Under the pieces are notes generated by a model. The model had not been told where the DNA came from, ran no database searches, and saw only the letters and a list, made by a program, of their open reading frames with translations. Made by a program: the position numbers and the translations under genes. Below are positions 23,293-32,958 of a stretch of DNA of 64,000 nucleotides, one piece after another (within the stretch, counting starts at the first letter, position 1; each line of letters begins with the position of its first letter). The DNA is from Adiantum capillus-veneris (lineage: Eukaryota; Streptophyta; Polypodiopsida; Polypodiales; Pteridaceae). The stretch is from assembly GCA_014529385.2 (NCBI GenBank), contig CM043967.1:10235501-10299500 (forward strand), written 5' to 3'.

Positions 23293-23569
23293 AATAAAGG
23301 CATCATGCTCTTACATCTTTCCCCAAGAGAACAAGGACGATAACCACGGACGGCCTTGCTCCCTACACTTAAAACATTTGTGGTCCTTACTAAAAGCTTC
23401 TAGCTCTTTAGGAGAGAGTTTATATTTACCTTTGTAAACTCCCTTCTCGTTGGACAAATTGTTGTTGTTGTTGTTGGAATAGCCTTGTAAGAATTTTGGG
23501 CATTGGTTTTCCCCTTGGCATCATTTTTTGTCTTTATTTTCCATGGGATTGACATTCCGTCTAGCCCCT

Positions 23570-24663
23570 TGTTGGAAATTGATGCGCAAAACAACCATGG
23601 TGTGGTGGATTACTTTGGTGATAGAACCAGGCCGTTGAGAGTTGACATACTCGGCCATCTCTTTGGGTAATCCTGCACAGAATTGTTACTTTTGCTTGAC
23701 AAAGTCTATCTTTTGAAAGATAGTAGCCTTGAGATGTAAATCCCAAAACTTGTCCACATATTTGTGGATAGACTCATGAGAGAGAAGCTTTAAACTTCAC
23801 CATTTAGTAAGCACTTTTTTCTTTGCATCACTTGCAAGGAATTGCTTCATGATGGAAACTCGTAGAGTTTTCCATGTCTTTGAGGCTTCACCGTTGCCAC
23901 GAAGGCTAGCCCACCATTGACGAGCCAATTTTTGGAAGTGCATAGCTACATGGTGTAGCTTGGAGGACTTCGTGAAGCCCTCGTCTCCAAAGGCCCATCA
24001 AATTGTTGGATGAAGGCCAATACTTTGTCGGTAGCACTAAAGGTGCCATCATAGGTGAGAAAAGAGATACTCTTTCCTCCCTCTTTGAACTTCTTTAGCT
24101 TTTGTGAACTTCACCATGCAGGGTAAGATTTGTGATGTCCTCCCCTCTTGTATTCTCTAGGGACAATAGCCATAGCTTTCATCCGTAGAGGAGGAAGGTG
24201 AAGAAGAAGGAGAAGAGGGTGACCACTTTCTTGCCCTTTTCTTCATTTGTTTCCTCTCTTCCCTTTTGGAGTGACGAGGAGAAGAACTATGGGTTAACCG
24301 TTTCCTCTTGGGAGGAGTTGAAGATCGTCTAGACCGCCATCTTCATGGAGCCACATCTTTTGAGGAACCTAGGGAGTCATTACTTTCTTGTTCTTTGGAT
24401 TCCTCCTCTCATATGGGAGAGAGTCTTCTTTTGGGGGTATCACCAAGAGGCCTCCTAAGCTCTCTCTTCTCTTTGAGAGGAAACAAAATCCCATAAGCAC
24501 GAAGTTGTTGAATAACTTCGGCTTGCAAAGAGGGGTTGCCCATAGCTTGTTGCAACCTAGTAACGAGATAATTAACAAACATGGGGGCATCATCATTAAC
24601 ACCTTCATGTGCAAAATCAAAGTTATCAATGTTCATTCTACTCTCTTGGTTATTGTCAGCCAT
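23570..24663 (-). pseudogene. Gypsy gag remnant
   Basis: A start codon at 24663-24661 begins MADNNQESRMNIDNFDF. Further in, around 23950-23820, the - strand encodes FQKLARQWWASLRGNG and KTWKTLRVSIMKQFL, the retrotransposon gag core. A reduced zinc-knuckle-like CFKCREQGR lies near 23370-23345, just before the protease. Several stops break the frame. Confidence 0.8.
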
Positions 24664-24766
24664 GTTAATTAAACTTAGGTGTTTACTTAGTGTATGCTTT
24701 GGCAATTCAAAACCTTAGTTGCTACTCCTCTTAGCCTTTGAAAATAGGCACTTAAGTATCTACACC

Positions 24767-24955
24767 TGTTGGGATCGGAGAGCACACACACAGAGAGCCA
24801 GCGCGAAGAAGGAGATAGACGCAGTGTGTGGCGGGGCGGTACTCACACTCCACAATGTGTAGTTGTGAGTATAGTTATTATGAATGAGTAAATGAATGGC
24901 TGTACATGGGCGGCTGAACAATGGGCAGCCGGGCACACGGGCCTTTAACCCAACA
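24767..24955 (-). repeat. Copia 3' LTR
   Basis: 189 bp, TGTTGGG...CCCAACA. It differs from the 5' LTR at three positions, all transitions by eye (GACG/GACA, CAAT/CAAC, GCAG/GCAA). Confidence 0.95.
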
Positions 24956-24967
24956 ATCTCCCACTTA
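24956..24967 (-). other. Copia polypurine tract
   Basis: The - strand reads AAGTGGGAGAT directly before the LTR start TGTTGGG, a very common plus-strand priming site in plant Copia elements. Confidence 0.85.
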
Positions 24968-25010
24968 AAGGCAGTGTGCCTTTAAAGTGGCCAAAGTACA
25001 GCAAAAGAAG

Positions 25011-28000
25011 TCAAGCCATACCCATCAGCGATCTACAGTGTGCAAACCGCTGTGAGGCTAATGACTTCGTGAGTAGATCAGCAGGGTTATCGTCAGTGTG
25101 TACCTTGACAAGCTCTATGCGCTTGTCCTCTAGCACCTCTCGTATGAAGTGATACCTCACCTCAATGTGCTTTGTCTTCGCATGGAAGACAAGATTCCGT
25201 GCCAACGCTATGGCACTCTGGCTATCACAATGTAGAATCGGAGCATCACAAGCCATACCAAGATCTCCCACTAGTCGTGAGAGCCATACGGCCTCCTTGG
25301 CAGCCTCAGTGGCAGCCATATATTCAGCCTCTGTAGTGCTCAAAGCAACGCATGGCTGTAAACGTGATGCCCACGAAACCGGTCCACCTGCAACTGTGAA
25401 CACATAGCCGCTAGTAGACTTCCTCGAGTCCACTGACCCTGCATAGTCTGAATCTGTATATCCGCAAACAGACATATCCTTCTCACCATAACATAGGGAC
25501 AACTCTGAAGTCCCTCTCAAGTATCTGAGAATACCTCTCACTGCATCCCAATGACGCTTGCCCGGGTTAGACATGTACCTGCTAACCACACCAACTGCAT
25601 GAGCAAGATCTGGACGCGTAGCCACCATGGCATACATCAAGGAACCAACAACTGACGCATAGGGAATCTGAGACATCTCTGTAGTCTCCAAATCTGTCTG
25701 AGGGCAGTCATCATGGCTGAGTTTTACATATGGAGGTAACGGGGTACTAATGGCCTTCCCCCCTTCCATATGAAAACGCTCAAGCACCCTGTCAATGTAC
25801 TCTTTCTGACTAAGAAAGAGCATCTTGCGAGAACGATCACGAGTGATCCGCATACCCAAAATATGACTGGCATCCCCAAGATCCTTCATGGAAAAGGTCT
25901 CATGTAGCCTATGTTTCAAGGCATCCACATCAGAAATACACTTCCCTGCGATCAGCATGTCATCCACATACAAAACCAAAACAATAAGACTACCATCTGC
26001 AGCCTTGCAAGTATAGAGGCATGGGTCCTCATAACTGCGTACATAGCCCAATGAACTCATGAATGCATCAAACTTATGATACCATTCACGAGATGATTGC
26101 TTCAGCCCATACAAGGTCTTAAGAAGCCGGCATACCATCTTCTTTGAACCATGAATAACAAACCCACTTGGTTGCTCCATGTACAAATCCTCGTGCAAGT
26201 CCGGAAGTAAGAAAGCTGTCTTTACATCCATTTGCTTCAACTCCATGTCTTCTGTAGCTACCAAGGCAAACGACATACGCAAAGTAGACATCTTCACCAC
26301 TGGGGAGAAGATCTCGTCAAAATCAATGCCCTTCTGTTGCTTGAATCCTTTAGCCACAAGCCTTGCTTTGTACCTAGGCTTTGCATCCATTGAACACAAT
26401 TTTATCTTGTAAACCCACTTGCATGGTAGTGCCTTCTTACCCTTTGGCAAAGGAGTAAGCTCCCACGTTTCATTTTGGATCAACGAATCCATCTCTGACT
26501 GCATAGCCTGCTCCCACTTGAGCTTGTCAACACTAGACATGGCCTCATCATAACATGATGGCTCCCCGCAATCAGTCAACAATACATAATCCATAGAAGG
26601 CACAAAACGCTGAGGCTGTCTTGCACGCCGCTCTGAACGCCTCAAAGACTGTGCAGGAGGTGCATCTGACTGTCCCACATCTACATGATCTCCCAACAAG
26701 GGCTGATCTGGCTGTCCCACATCTACATGATCTCCCAACAAGGGCTGATCTCCCACTTGAGGGTCAATGGACTGCCCACGAGCAGCCATGGGACCATCAT
26801 ACCGATGTCCATCCTCTTCAAATATCACACGCCGAACCTCAACCGTTCGCGGTGATGCTCTATACATAGAGTCCTCATGAAAAACAACATCATGGCTGCG
26901 CACAATCTTCCTGTCAATAGGATCCCACAATCGATAACCCATCTCACCAGAGCTACCATAACCCAAGAAGATACATCTCTTGCTCTTTGGATCCAATTTG
27001 CTGCGTTTTGCCTTAGGTACATGTACATAAGCTTCACAGCCAAAAACACGAAGGTGACCATACGAAGGTGGCAAACCTGTCCATACCTCTTCAGGCACTT
27101 TGAAGCCCAAAGGAACACTAGGTGAACGATTTATCAAATGCACAGAAGTGGCAACAACTTCAGCCCAAAATCCATTTGACAAACCAGCCATAGAAAGCAT
27201 ACTACGGACTTTTTCCTGTATAGTCCTGTTCATGCGCTCTGCCACACCATTTTGAGGAGGTGTATAGGGAGCACTAAGCTCGCGCCGTATACCCTTCTCA
27301 ACACATAATGTTGTGAAAGCATGAGACATAAATTCACCCCCATTGTCCGTACGTAAGCACTTCAACTTACAACCTGATTGGTTCTCAACAAGAGCCAACC
27401 ATTGCTTAAATATATCAAACACCATATCCTTCTTACGAATGGGGTATGCCCATACCTTCCTGCTAGCATCATCAATGAACGTAACAAAGTACATAGCACC
27501 TCCAAGAGAAGCATTGGGCATCGGCCCACATACATCACTATGCACCAAAGCTAGCTTTTCCAAAGATCTGTGTGGAACACTTTTCTTATGAGAAGACCGA
27601 GCATGTCGACCATAAAGGCAATGCTCACAAAACTCAAAACCACCAAAATCTGAAACGGGAATGTAATCCGCACGTGCCAACAACTTCAAACCTTTTAGTG
27701 ACATATGCCCCAAACGCTGATGCCATAAAGAAGCAGGAGGTTGCTCAGTGATCCCCACAATGTGATCAGCCACACTAGCTACACAAAGGGAATACAACGT
27801 ATTCCTCTTAGCACCTTTAACCAAAACAAGGCTGCCCTTAGTGATCTTCCAATCTCCATCACCAAAAGATACATTGAAACCAAGTGAATCCAACTGACCC
27901 ACACTAATCAAGCTTTTTGCAAGAGCCGGCACATGACGCACACGCTGCAAGACAAACGTAGTAGAGTTTGGCATAGCCAAATGAATATCCCCAATGCCAT

Positions 28001-29099
28001 GAATCTGCATAGAACGCCCATCGGCAATCCTGACAGTACCTGTGCTCGAAGCATCATAGTCATGAAACCACGACCTATGAGGCGTAACGTGAAAAGAAGC
28101 ACCACTGTCAATGACCCAATCCATAGGCATACTACGCTCATGAGTGAGAAGAAAAGCGTCATCAAAATAGGATGCAAGCAACACATCACCAAGCTCTTCA
28201 CTAGTAGCACTAGTCGGAGCACATACATGGTCATCTTGAGAGCTACACTCTCCCTGTGTTGCATTTAACTCCTCAATTTTGACATTGGATTTAGGCTTGT
28301 CCTTAGCATCATGGTCTTTCTTCTTACCATCTCCATTTTCCCTTTTCCACTTGTAGCAATCCTTTTTGAAATGGCCTTTTCTACCACAATGGAAACATTC
28401 CACATCCTTTTTACTTGTGCCTGCACGGGACCTGCTTCTAGATTTACCCCTGTTGGACTTATACTTGTCCATAGTACTGCCTCTGACAACCATTGCACTA
28501 GAAGACTTATTACCTGCATTATTCTTTCGATTAATCTCTTCCGTGAGAAGACTAGACTCCACATTAGTACTTGTCAACTCATTCGCAGGAACCGAGTTAC
28601 TTATGGCTGTCCTAAATGTGTCCCATGACTCAGGCAACGTGACAAGTAAAAACATAGCTTTTACATTTTCCTCAAACGTAATTTCCTGCGTAGCAAGTTG
28701 GCTGAAAATTGTATTGAACTCATTCAAATGCGCATTCATGGAAGCACCTTCCTCCATTCGCAAATCAATAAGCTTTTTAATCCAATACACCATAGAAGCA
28801 GCCGAATGCTTATCATACATATCGCAAATCCGCTGCCATAGCTCATAAGCTCCACCCTGTGCATCTTTCACATTGTAATAAACAGACTTTGAAAGGGAAA
28901 GCCTAATGGTAGACCTGCACATCTCATCCAACTCCTCCCAATCATCCCTCTCCATGTTCTCTGGCTTAACTCCCTGCAACTTTAGAGGTCAAATCTGTTT
29001 CTTCTGCACCAAGACATCCCAAATCTGATCTTTCCAATATGAGAAGTTAGCACCATCCAACTTCTCAATATTGAAAACTGTGTCCTCTTTAGTGCCCAT
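25011..29099 (-). CDS. Copia gag-pol polyprotein, complete domain set, one in-frame stop near the N-terminus
   Basis: The ATG at 29099-29097 opens MGTKEDTVFNIEKLDG. An in-frame TGA at 28991-28989 (codon 37) interrupts it, and the same frame then runs open for about 1,325 codons. Numbering from 28979: the gag part is followed by a zinc knuckle C195-C198-H203-C208; protease DSGAS at 291; an integrase zinc site H420, H425, C451, C454; integrase catalytic D482, D545, E581 (D-D35-E); RT with YVDD at 1004-1007; RNase H with D1176, E1217 and D1252. The polyprotein would package RNA, mature itself, copy the RNA and integrate the cDNA. A 42-bp tandem duplication at 26667-26750 repeats DQPLLGDHVDVGQ in the linker between integrase and RT. 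Only the early stop is visibly disabling. A CGA-to-TGA change would explain it, but that is inference. Confidence 0.95.
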
Positions 29100-30267
29100 T
29101 ACAACAAGAATGCAACAATGAGAAACCTGTAACCAACCAACAAACTGCCACAACAAAGTAGTGTTGCAAATCTGACAACACCTGCTGCTCAATCAAAGAG
29201 CAAACGCATAGAGTATAAATCAGCCCATAATATGGTCAAAAAACGTACGTAGAAATCCACAAACAAATGCATAAACCCGTGACACCTGTAACTCAACCGG
29301 CCTAGGGAAACTGTGCCACAAAATGCATCAACAATGAGCTGTCATAGAGGCATAAACATACTCCATGTCTGAATAACCACAATAGAGACATAAGTTGACC
29401 AAGCTTACACAAATCCGTGAGCATAAATGGATCCAAGTGAGCATATAACCAATGCACAAGCTCAACGAAGTCCAATCTCTACTGTCAACCAAGTACCTGT
29501 CCGTACTCAAACCGCAACACTGCAAGCAAGAGCAAACCCGCTCTATGTATAAGTGAACCAAATCTCCACAATATCATGCATAAAGAGTGTCTGTCAAACT
29601 GCCATATCCACATCCATCAACATACATAGATGATGTAAACCTGTAGCTCAAGAACACGCATAAATAGACTGCCCAGAAGAGTAGAAGCTCCCACTCAAAC
29701 CACAACCATATACATGGCTGTCCCACAGTCAAAATACATGTTTTTGTAACCACAGAAGAAACCTGTATCCAAAGCTCCCTGTAACCTGTAACCTGTACCC
29801 GTACCCGTACCTGTACCTGCACCTGTACATGTACCTGTAGTCGAAGAAGACAATGTCGCCAAACTCCCACTCTATCTGTGTGTACGAGGCCACTCCAAGA
29901 AGAGGCTACACACTCTCAAATGAGCTGTGGGCTCACGTAAGTGGAAGATATCACAACAATGGCACCTGTAATAGCTATGGAAGCTCTGGCAGCAGAAAAC
30001 TACCAAAGAGAGCTGAAAAACGCAGCTCCTAGTCTGTAGCTCGGATGGGATTTCTGATGGCACGAATGGCTCCGAAAGGGGGGTTAAACTGCAGGACGCC
30101 TGTTGAAAATACTCGCGGAGTGCTGAACCTTCCAATGCCAAGCTCAGAAAAACCTTCTGCTCTTTAGAAATGCGCGCGTGCGCGAAACCGAAAAACGGCA
30201 ATGAAACAGCAGCAAGTTTCAACACACTCAACAATGATGATGAAGCTCTCAATGCTCTCACTACCAA
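29100..30267 (-). other. Copia leader between primer-binding site and gag
   Basis: A long (about 1.17 kb) untranslated leader with many CTGTA phrases and a hexamer-type tract around 29785-29835 (CCTGTACCTGTACCCGTACC). Short open frames are present but none resembles a known protein. Leaders of autonomous plant Copia elements are usually shorter. Confidence 0.6.
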
Positions 30268-30279
30268 GCTCTGATACCA
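30268..30279 (-). other. Second (inner) tRNA-Met primer-binding site
   Basis: The - strand reads TGGTATCAGAGC, followed by TTGGTAGTGAGAGC. It is separated by two bases from the end (...CCTACA) of the 5S-bearing LTR. It is probably the Copia element's native site, displaced from its own LTR by the inserted unit. Confidence 0.85.
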
Positions 30280-30281
30280 GT

Positions 30282-30489
30282 TGTAGGTCATGAGGGCAAC
30301 AACTTCCCGGGAGGTCACCCATCCCAGTACTGTTCCCGCGCATATGCGCTTAACTGTGACGTTCCACAAATTGGTCTAGCCATCCAGACCCCAAAACCTT
30401 AAGGTGTTAGGGACCTCCGGTCTAACCAATTTATGCAAGCCTCATAGATAGACACCACTTTGTCACCACAAGTTGGGCTTACCCCAACA
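30282..30489 (-). mobile_element. Cassandra-like LTR carrying a 5S rRNA-like segment
   Basis: A 208-bp unit which on the - strand starts TGTTGGGGTAAGCCC and ends CCTCATGACCTACA. It is preceded by a polypurine tract (TTAAGGGGGTGAT) and followed by a primer-binding site, so it has LTR boundaries on both sides. It contains a 5S rRNA-like segment, the defining feature of Cassandra terminal-repeat retrotransposons in miniature, which are known from ferns and seed plants. Its sequence is unrelated to the 189-bp Copia LTR except for TGTTGGG at the start. Confidence 0.85.
30296..30358 (-). other. 5S rRNA-derived segment with Pol III internal promoter boxes
   Basis: The - strand has GTTAAGCGC (5S box A region) and, downstream, AGTACTGGGATGGGTGACC followed by TCCCGGGAAG (box C region and 3' part of plant 5S rRNA). 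The stretch between them differs from 5S. The 5' third of 5S rRNA is absent or unrecognisable, so this is not a functional 5S gene. In Cassandra elements the segment retains Pol III promoter activity (published knowledge); activity here is unknown. Confidence 0.85.
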
Positions 30490-30664
30490 ATCACCCCCTT
30501 AAGCCAAACTTGGGACTTTCCCGTCCCCTTGAGTACCAACGTGTTCCATCTTTTTCTAGGCTCAGAGGTTGAGAGCTTCAACGTGGCCGGGAGCTAGCTC
30601 AGAGGTTGAAGTCAACATCAACATGTCCTGTTCCACGGACTTAGAGGTTGGACTTTGAACCATG
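30490..30664 (-). mobile_element. Cassandra-like internal domain with polypurine tract
   Basis: About 175 bp, non-coding, between primer-binding site 1 and the 5S-bearing LTR. The polypurine tract (AAGGGGGTGAT on the - strand) abuts that LTR. ACCTCTRAG occurs three times on the - strand (AACCTCTAAGTCC and two AACCTCTGAGC). Its length and lack of coding match the miniature interior of Cassandra elements. Confidence 0.75.
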
Positions 30665-30676
30665 GCTCTGATACCA
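30665..30676 (-). other. First (outer) tRNA-Met primer-binding site
   Basis: TGGTATCAGAGC on the - strand, followed by CATGG, two bases inside the Copia 5' LTR. It is the site the element would use if transcribed from that LTR, but its downstream sequence belongs to the Cassandra-like interior. Confidence 0.85.
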
Positions 30677-30678
30677 GT

Positions 30679-30867
30679 TGTTGGGATCGGAGAGCACACA
30701 CACAGAGAGCCAGCGCGAAGAAGGAGATAGACACAGTGTGTGGCGGGGCGGTACTCACACTCCACAATGTGTAGTTGTGAGTATAGTTATTATGAATGAG
30801 TAAATGAATGGCTGTACATGGGCGGCTGAACAACGGGCAACCGGGCACACGGGCCTTTAACCCAACA
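30679..30867 (-). repeat. Copia 5' LTR
   Basis: 189 bp, the partner of 24767-24955. Its outer edge is followed by ACACC, the target duplication. Confidence 0.95.
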
Positions 30868-31183
30868 ACACCCACGGCTCGAATTGGTTAATTATAGAGA
30901 GTAGGGGAGTGAGTCTAACATAGCGAAGTTGCCGAGGGATAGCTTCTTTCGGACTTCTTATGGCTCAATAATGGTAAAGCCGTAGGCAAGTCTAAAAAGA
31001 CTCCATTATTAAGACCAAAGCTCCTGAGGTGTGCACCATATCCCACATAGTGGGCTCAACAAAACCGATAATAGATCCCAGTCCCACTTACCCTAATATA
31101 ATTAACAAAATCAACCATTAATACGCTACTTAAGGACCTCTCTTCTTAAGCAAGAAAAGAGAAACCTAATGCTCTGATACCAA
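30868..31183 (-). other. Gypsy 5' leader remnant with primer-binding site
   Basis: The segment of the Gypsy leader right of the Copia insertion. TGGTATCAGAGC on the - strand at 31171-31182 lies one base from the 5' LTR end (...CCATTACA). Confidence 0.85.
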
Positions 31184-32952
31184 TGTAATGGAAATGGCCT
31201 ATGAACTTTGAGAGTAGTGGAATTAGGAAATTAGGTGGAGCACTTTTGAGAGATTACTTTGTGAGCATAGCGGGTGAACTTAATTGATGGTAGCAACATA
31301 AACATGGTACTTAGTTAACTTGGCATGAACAATAATTTTTCAAGAGAGAGAGTTTAGAGAACATGACAATAGTTGAGGACCGGATTCATATGGAGCCGGT
31401 CCCCCCTCCAATAGGCATTTGTATTATAGTTTCTCCTATCAAGAGAGACTTGGTACAATACAATCTTTGTGTTCCTTGTGACCTATGTGATGCAATGAAG
31501 ATGGAAAGATTCATGCATCACAATCATAACATAAACTTGTAGGCATTTGTATTATAGTTTCTCCTATCAACAGAGACTTGGTACAATACAATCTTTGTGT
31601 TCCTTGTGACCTACGTGATGCAATGAAGATGGAAAGATTCATGCATCGCAAGCATAACATAAACTTGTAGAAAGCATTAACTATCCCAAGCCTTAGTCCC
31701 AAGGCTTGAAACACCTTCGAAGGTGGAGAGAGCTAGCGGGAATGAGGATAGGGAAGAGGAAGAAGAAACATTCCATAGGAGAAATATGTAGTTCCTCACT
31801 TATGATTACTTTTCTTGCTAGCATACATAATAGCATAGTAATGGAGATGGAGAAGATGACAAGCTTAAGCATTGAAGCATGGCTCTTGGTTCGAATTGCA
31901 TTCCATAGCCTAGAGTGTTGGTGTAGGCTTTCACTCTCATAAGCTTGGAGAAGGAGGTGGTGTTCCTCAACTTTCACCAAGTGAGAATGCCCTTCCAAAT
32001 GAGTTGTGTGTGGAGTATACCCCCCTAGCACCCCCCTTCCTTGATTTGGGCGAAACTTGTTCATGTTGCAAGCTCATTGGACCCCTCTCCCCTTAGCCAA
32101 TCACATGCCGCATGCAGTCAAGCACATGGGTAGTCTTTTGACAAGTGTCCTCCTTACCCCTTAGAGTGAGAGAGCTTGAAAATATCTAGATATTTGTTAG
32201 ATGGAAGTAGAAGCTCATTGGACCCCTCTTTAGCCCAACCAATAGCATTCAAGCACACCATGTGGTTAAGCTTAGTGAGAGTCTGACATGTGTCCCATGT
32301 GCTCTTTTAGAATTCCCCTAACTTTGAGATTTTTATGCATAGGAAGTTTCTCAAGCAACTTCCTCATTAAGTGTGTAGGTTCTCTTTTTGACTCAAGCAT
32401 TTTAGCCCCCATGCATAGGAAGCTTCTCAAGAAACTTCCTCATTAAATGTGACAAGTACCTTGTCATCAAGCATGACAAGCACCTTAGGTGGAGTTCCCA
32501 CCTCAAGCACATCCCTAGCTTGTTTAAGTTTAGGTCCCACCTCAAGCACAACCCTAACTTGCTTAAGTTTAGGTCGGGTTCCCACCTCAAGCACAACCCT
32601 AGCTTGTTTAAGGGTTCTCACCTCAAGCACAACCCTAGCTTGCTTAAGTTTAGGTTGGGTTCCCACCTCAAGCTCAACCCTAGCTTGCTTAAGGTCAAAG
32701 GACTTTTAACACTAACCATTGGAGGTCTTTAATGAAGCTAACCCTAAGGTCTTTTAAGCTTCATTAGTTAGCGTTGCTCTTTGACATACCATCTCTCATT
32801 TGGGCCCCTTTACCATGGGCCCCGTGTTGAGATAGATCCGTAAGCACATGTCTATATTCTAACGCTTGTTCCCGTTTATTATCCCATATCAAATGATCAG
32901 TTTAATATGAGAAAATCATTTGGGTTGGTTAGATATTAGATATTTGATGACA
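31184..32952 (-). repeat. Gypsy 5' LTR
   Basis: 1,769 bp, TGTAATGG...GATGACA. Compared with the left LTR it lacks the solo-LTR insertion and most of the (GA)n tract (short GAGTGAGAGAG at about 32165), has an extra 9-bp AAATTAGGT-type duplication near 31225, shares the ~128-bp tandem duplication (units at 31416 and 31544), and has more minisatellite units at about 32500-32690. Differences elsewhere are a few percent by eye. Confidence 0.9.
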
Positions 32953-32958
32953 CTTGGC

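Larger units (their letters stand above)
24767..30867 (-). mobile_element. Ty1/Copia LTR retrotransposon, nearly intact, with an embedded Cassandra-like unit
   Basis: The 189-bp LTRs (24767-24955 and 30679-30867) start TGTTGGG and end CCCAACA and differ at three positions by eye. The 5-bp target duplication ACACC is at 24762-24766 and 30868-30872. On the - strand the order is 5' LTR (right), primer-binding site, an inserted Cassandra-type unit, a second primer-binding site, a ~1.17-kb leader, a gag-pol frame with a single in-frame stop, a polypurine tract, and the 3' LTR. Integrase lies before RT, the Copia order. It inserted into the leader of the Gypsy element. The near-identity of the LTRs and the almost open frame indicate a recent insertion. 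Confidence 0.95.
18096..32952 (-). mobile_element. Ty3/Gypsy LTR retrotransposon, decayed, hosting two nested insertions
   Basis: Two long direct repeats, both starting TGTAATGGAAATGGCC, lie at 18096-20581 and 31184-32952, and CTTGGC occurs on both outer flanks (6 bp; LTR elements of this class usually give 5, so one base may be chance). The - strand has a tRNA-Met primer-binding site at 31171-31182 and a purine-rich AAGAGAGAG tract next to the left repeat. Reading right to left, the coding order is gag, protease, RT, RNase H, integrase, the Ty3/Gypsy order. A Copia element (24767-30867) sits in the leader between the primer-binding site and gag, and a solo LTR (19572-20333) sits in the 3' LTR. 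Both must be younger than this element. Confidence 0.9.

Noticed and set aside
30296-30358. A functional 5S rRNA gene
   Set aside because: Only the internal-promoter and 3' parts resemble 5S; the 5' part is missing and the segment lies within LTR boundaries.
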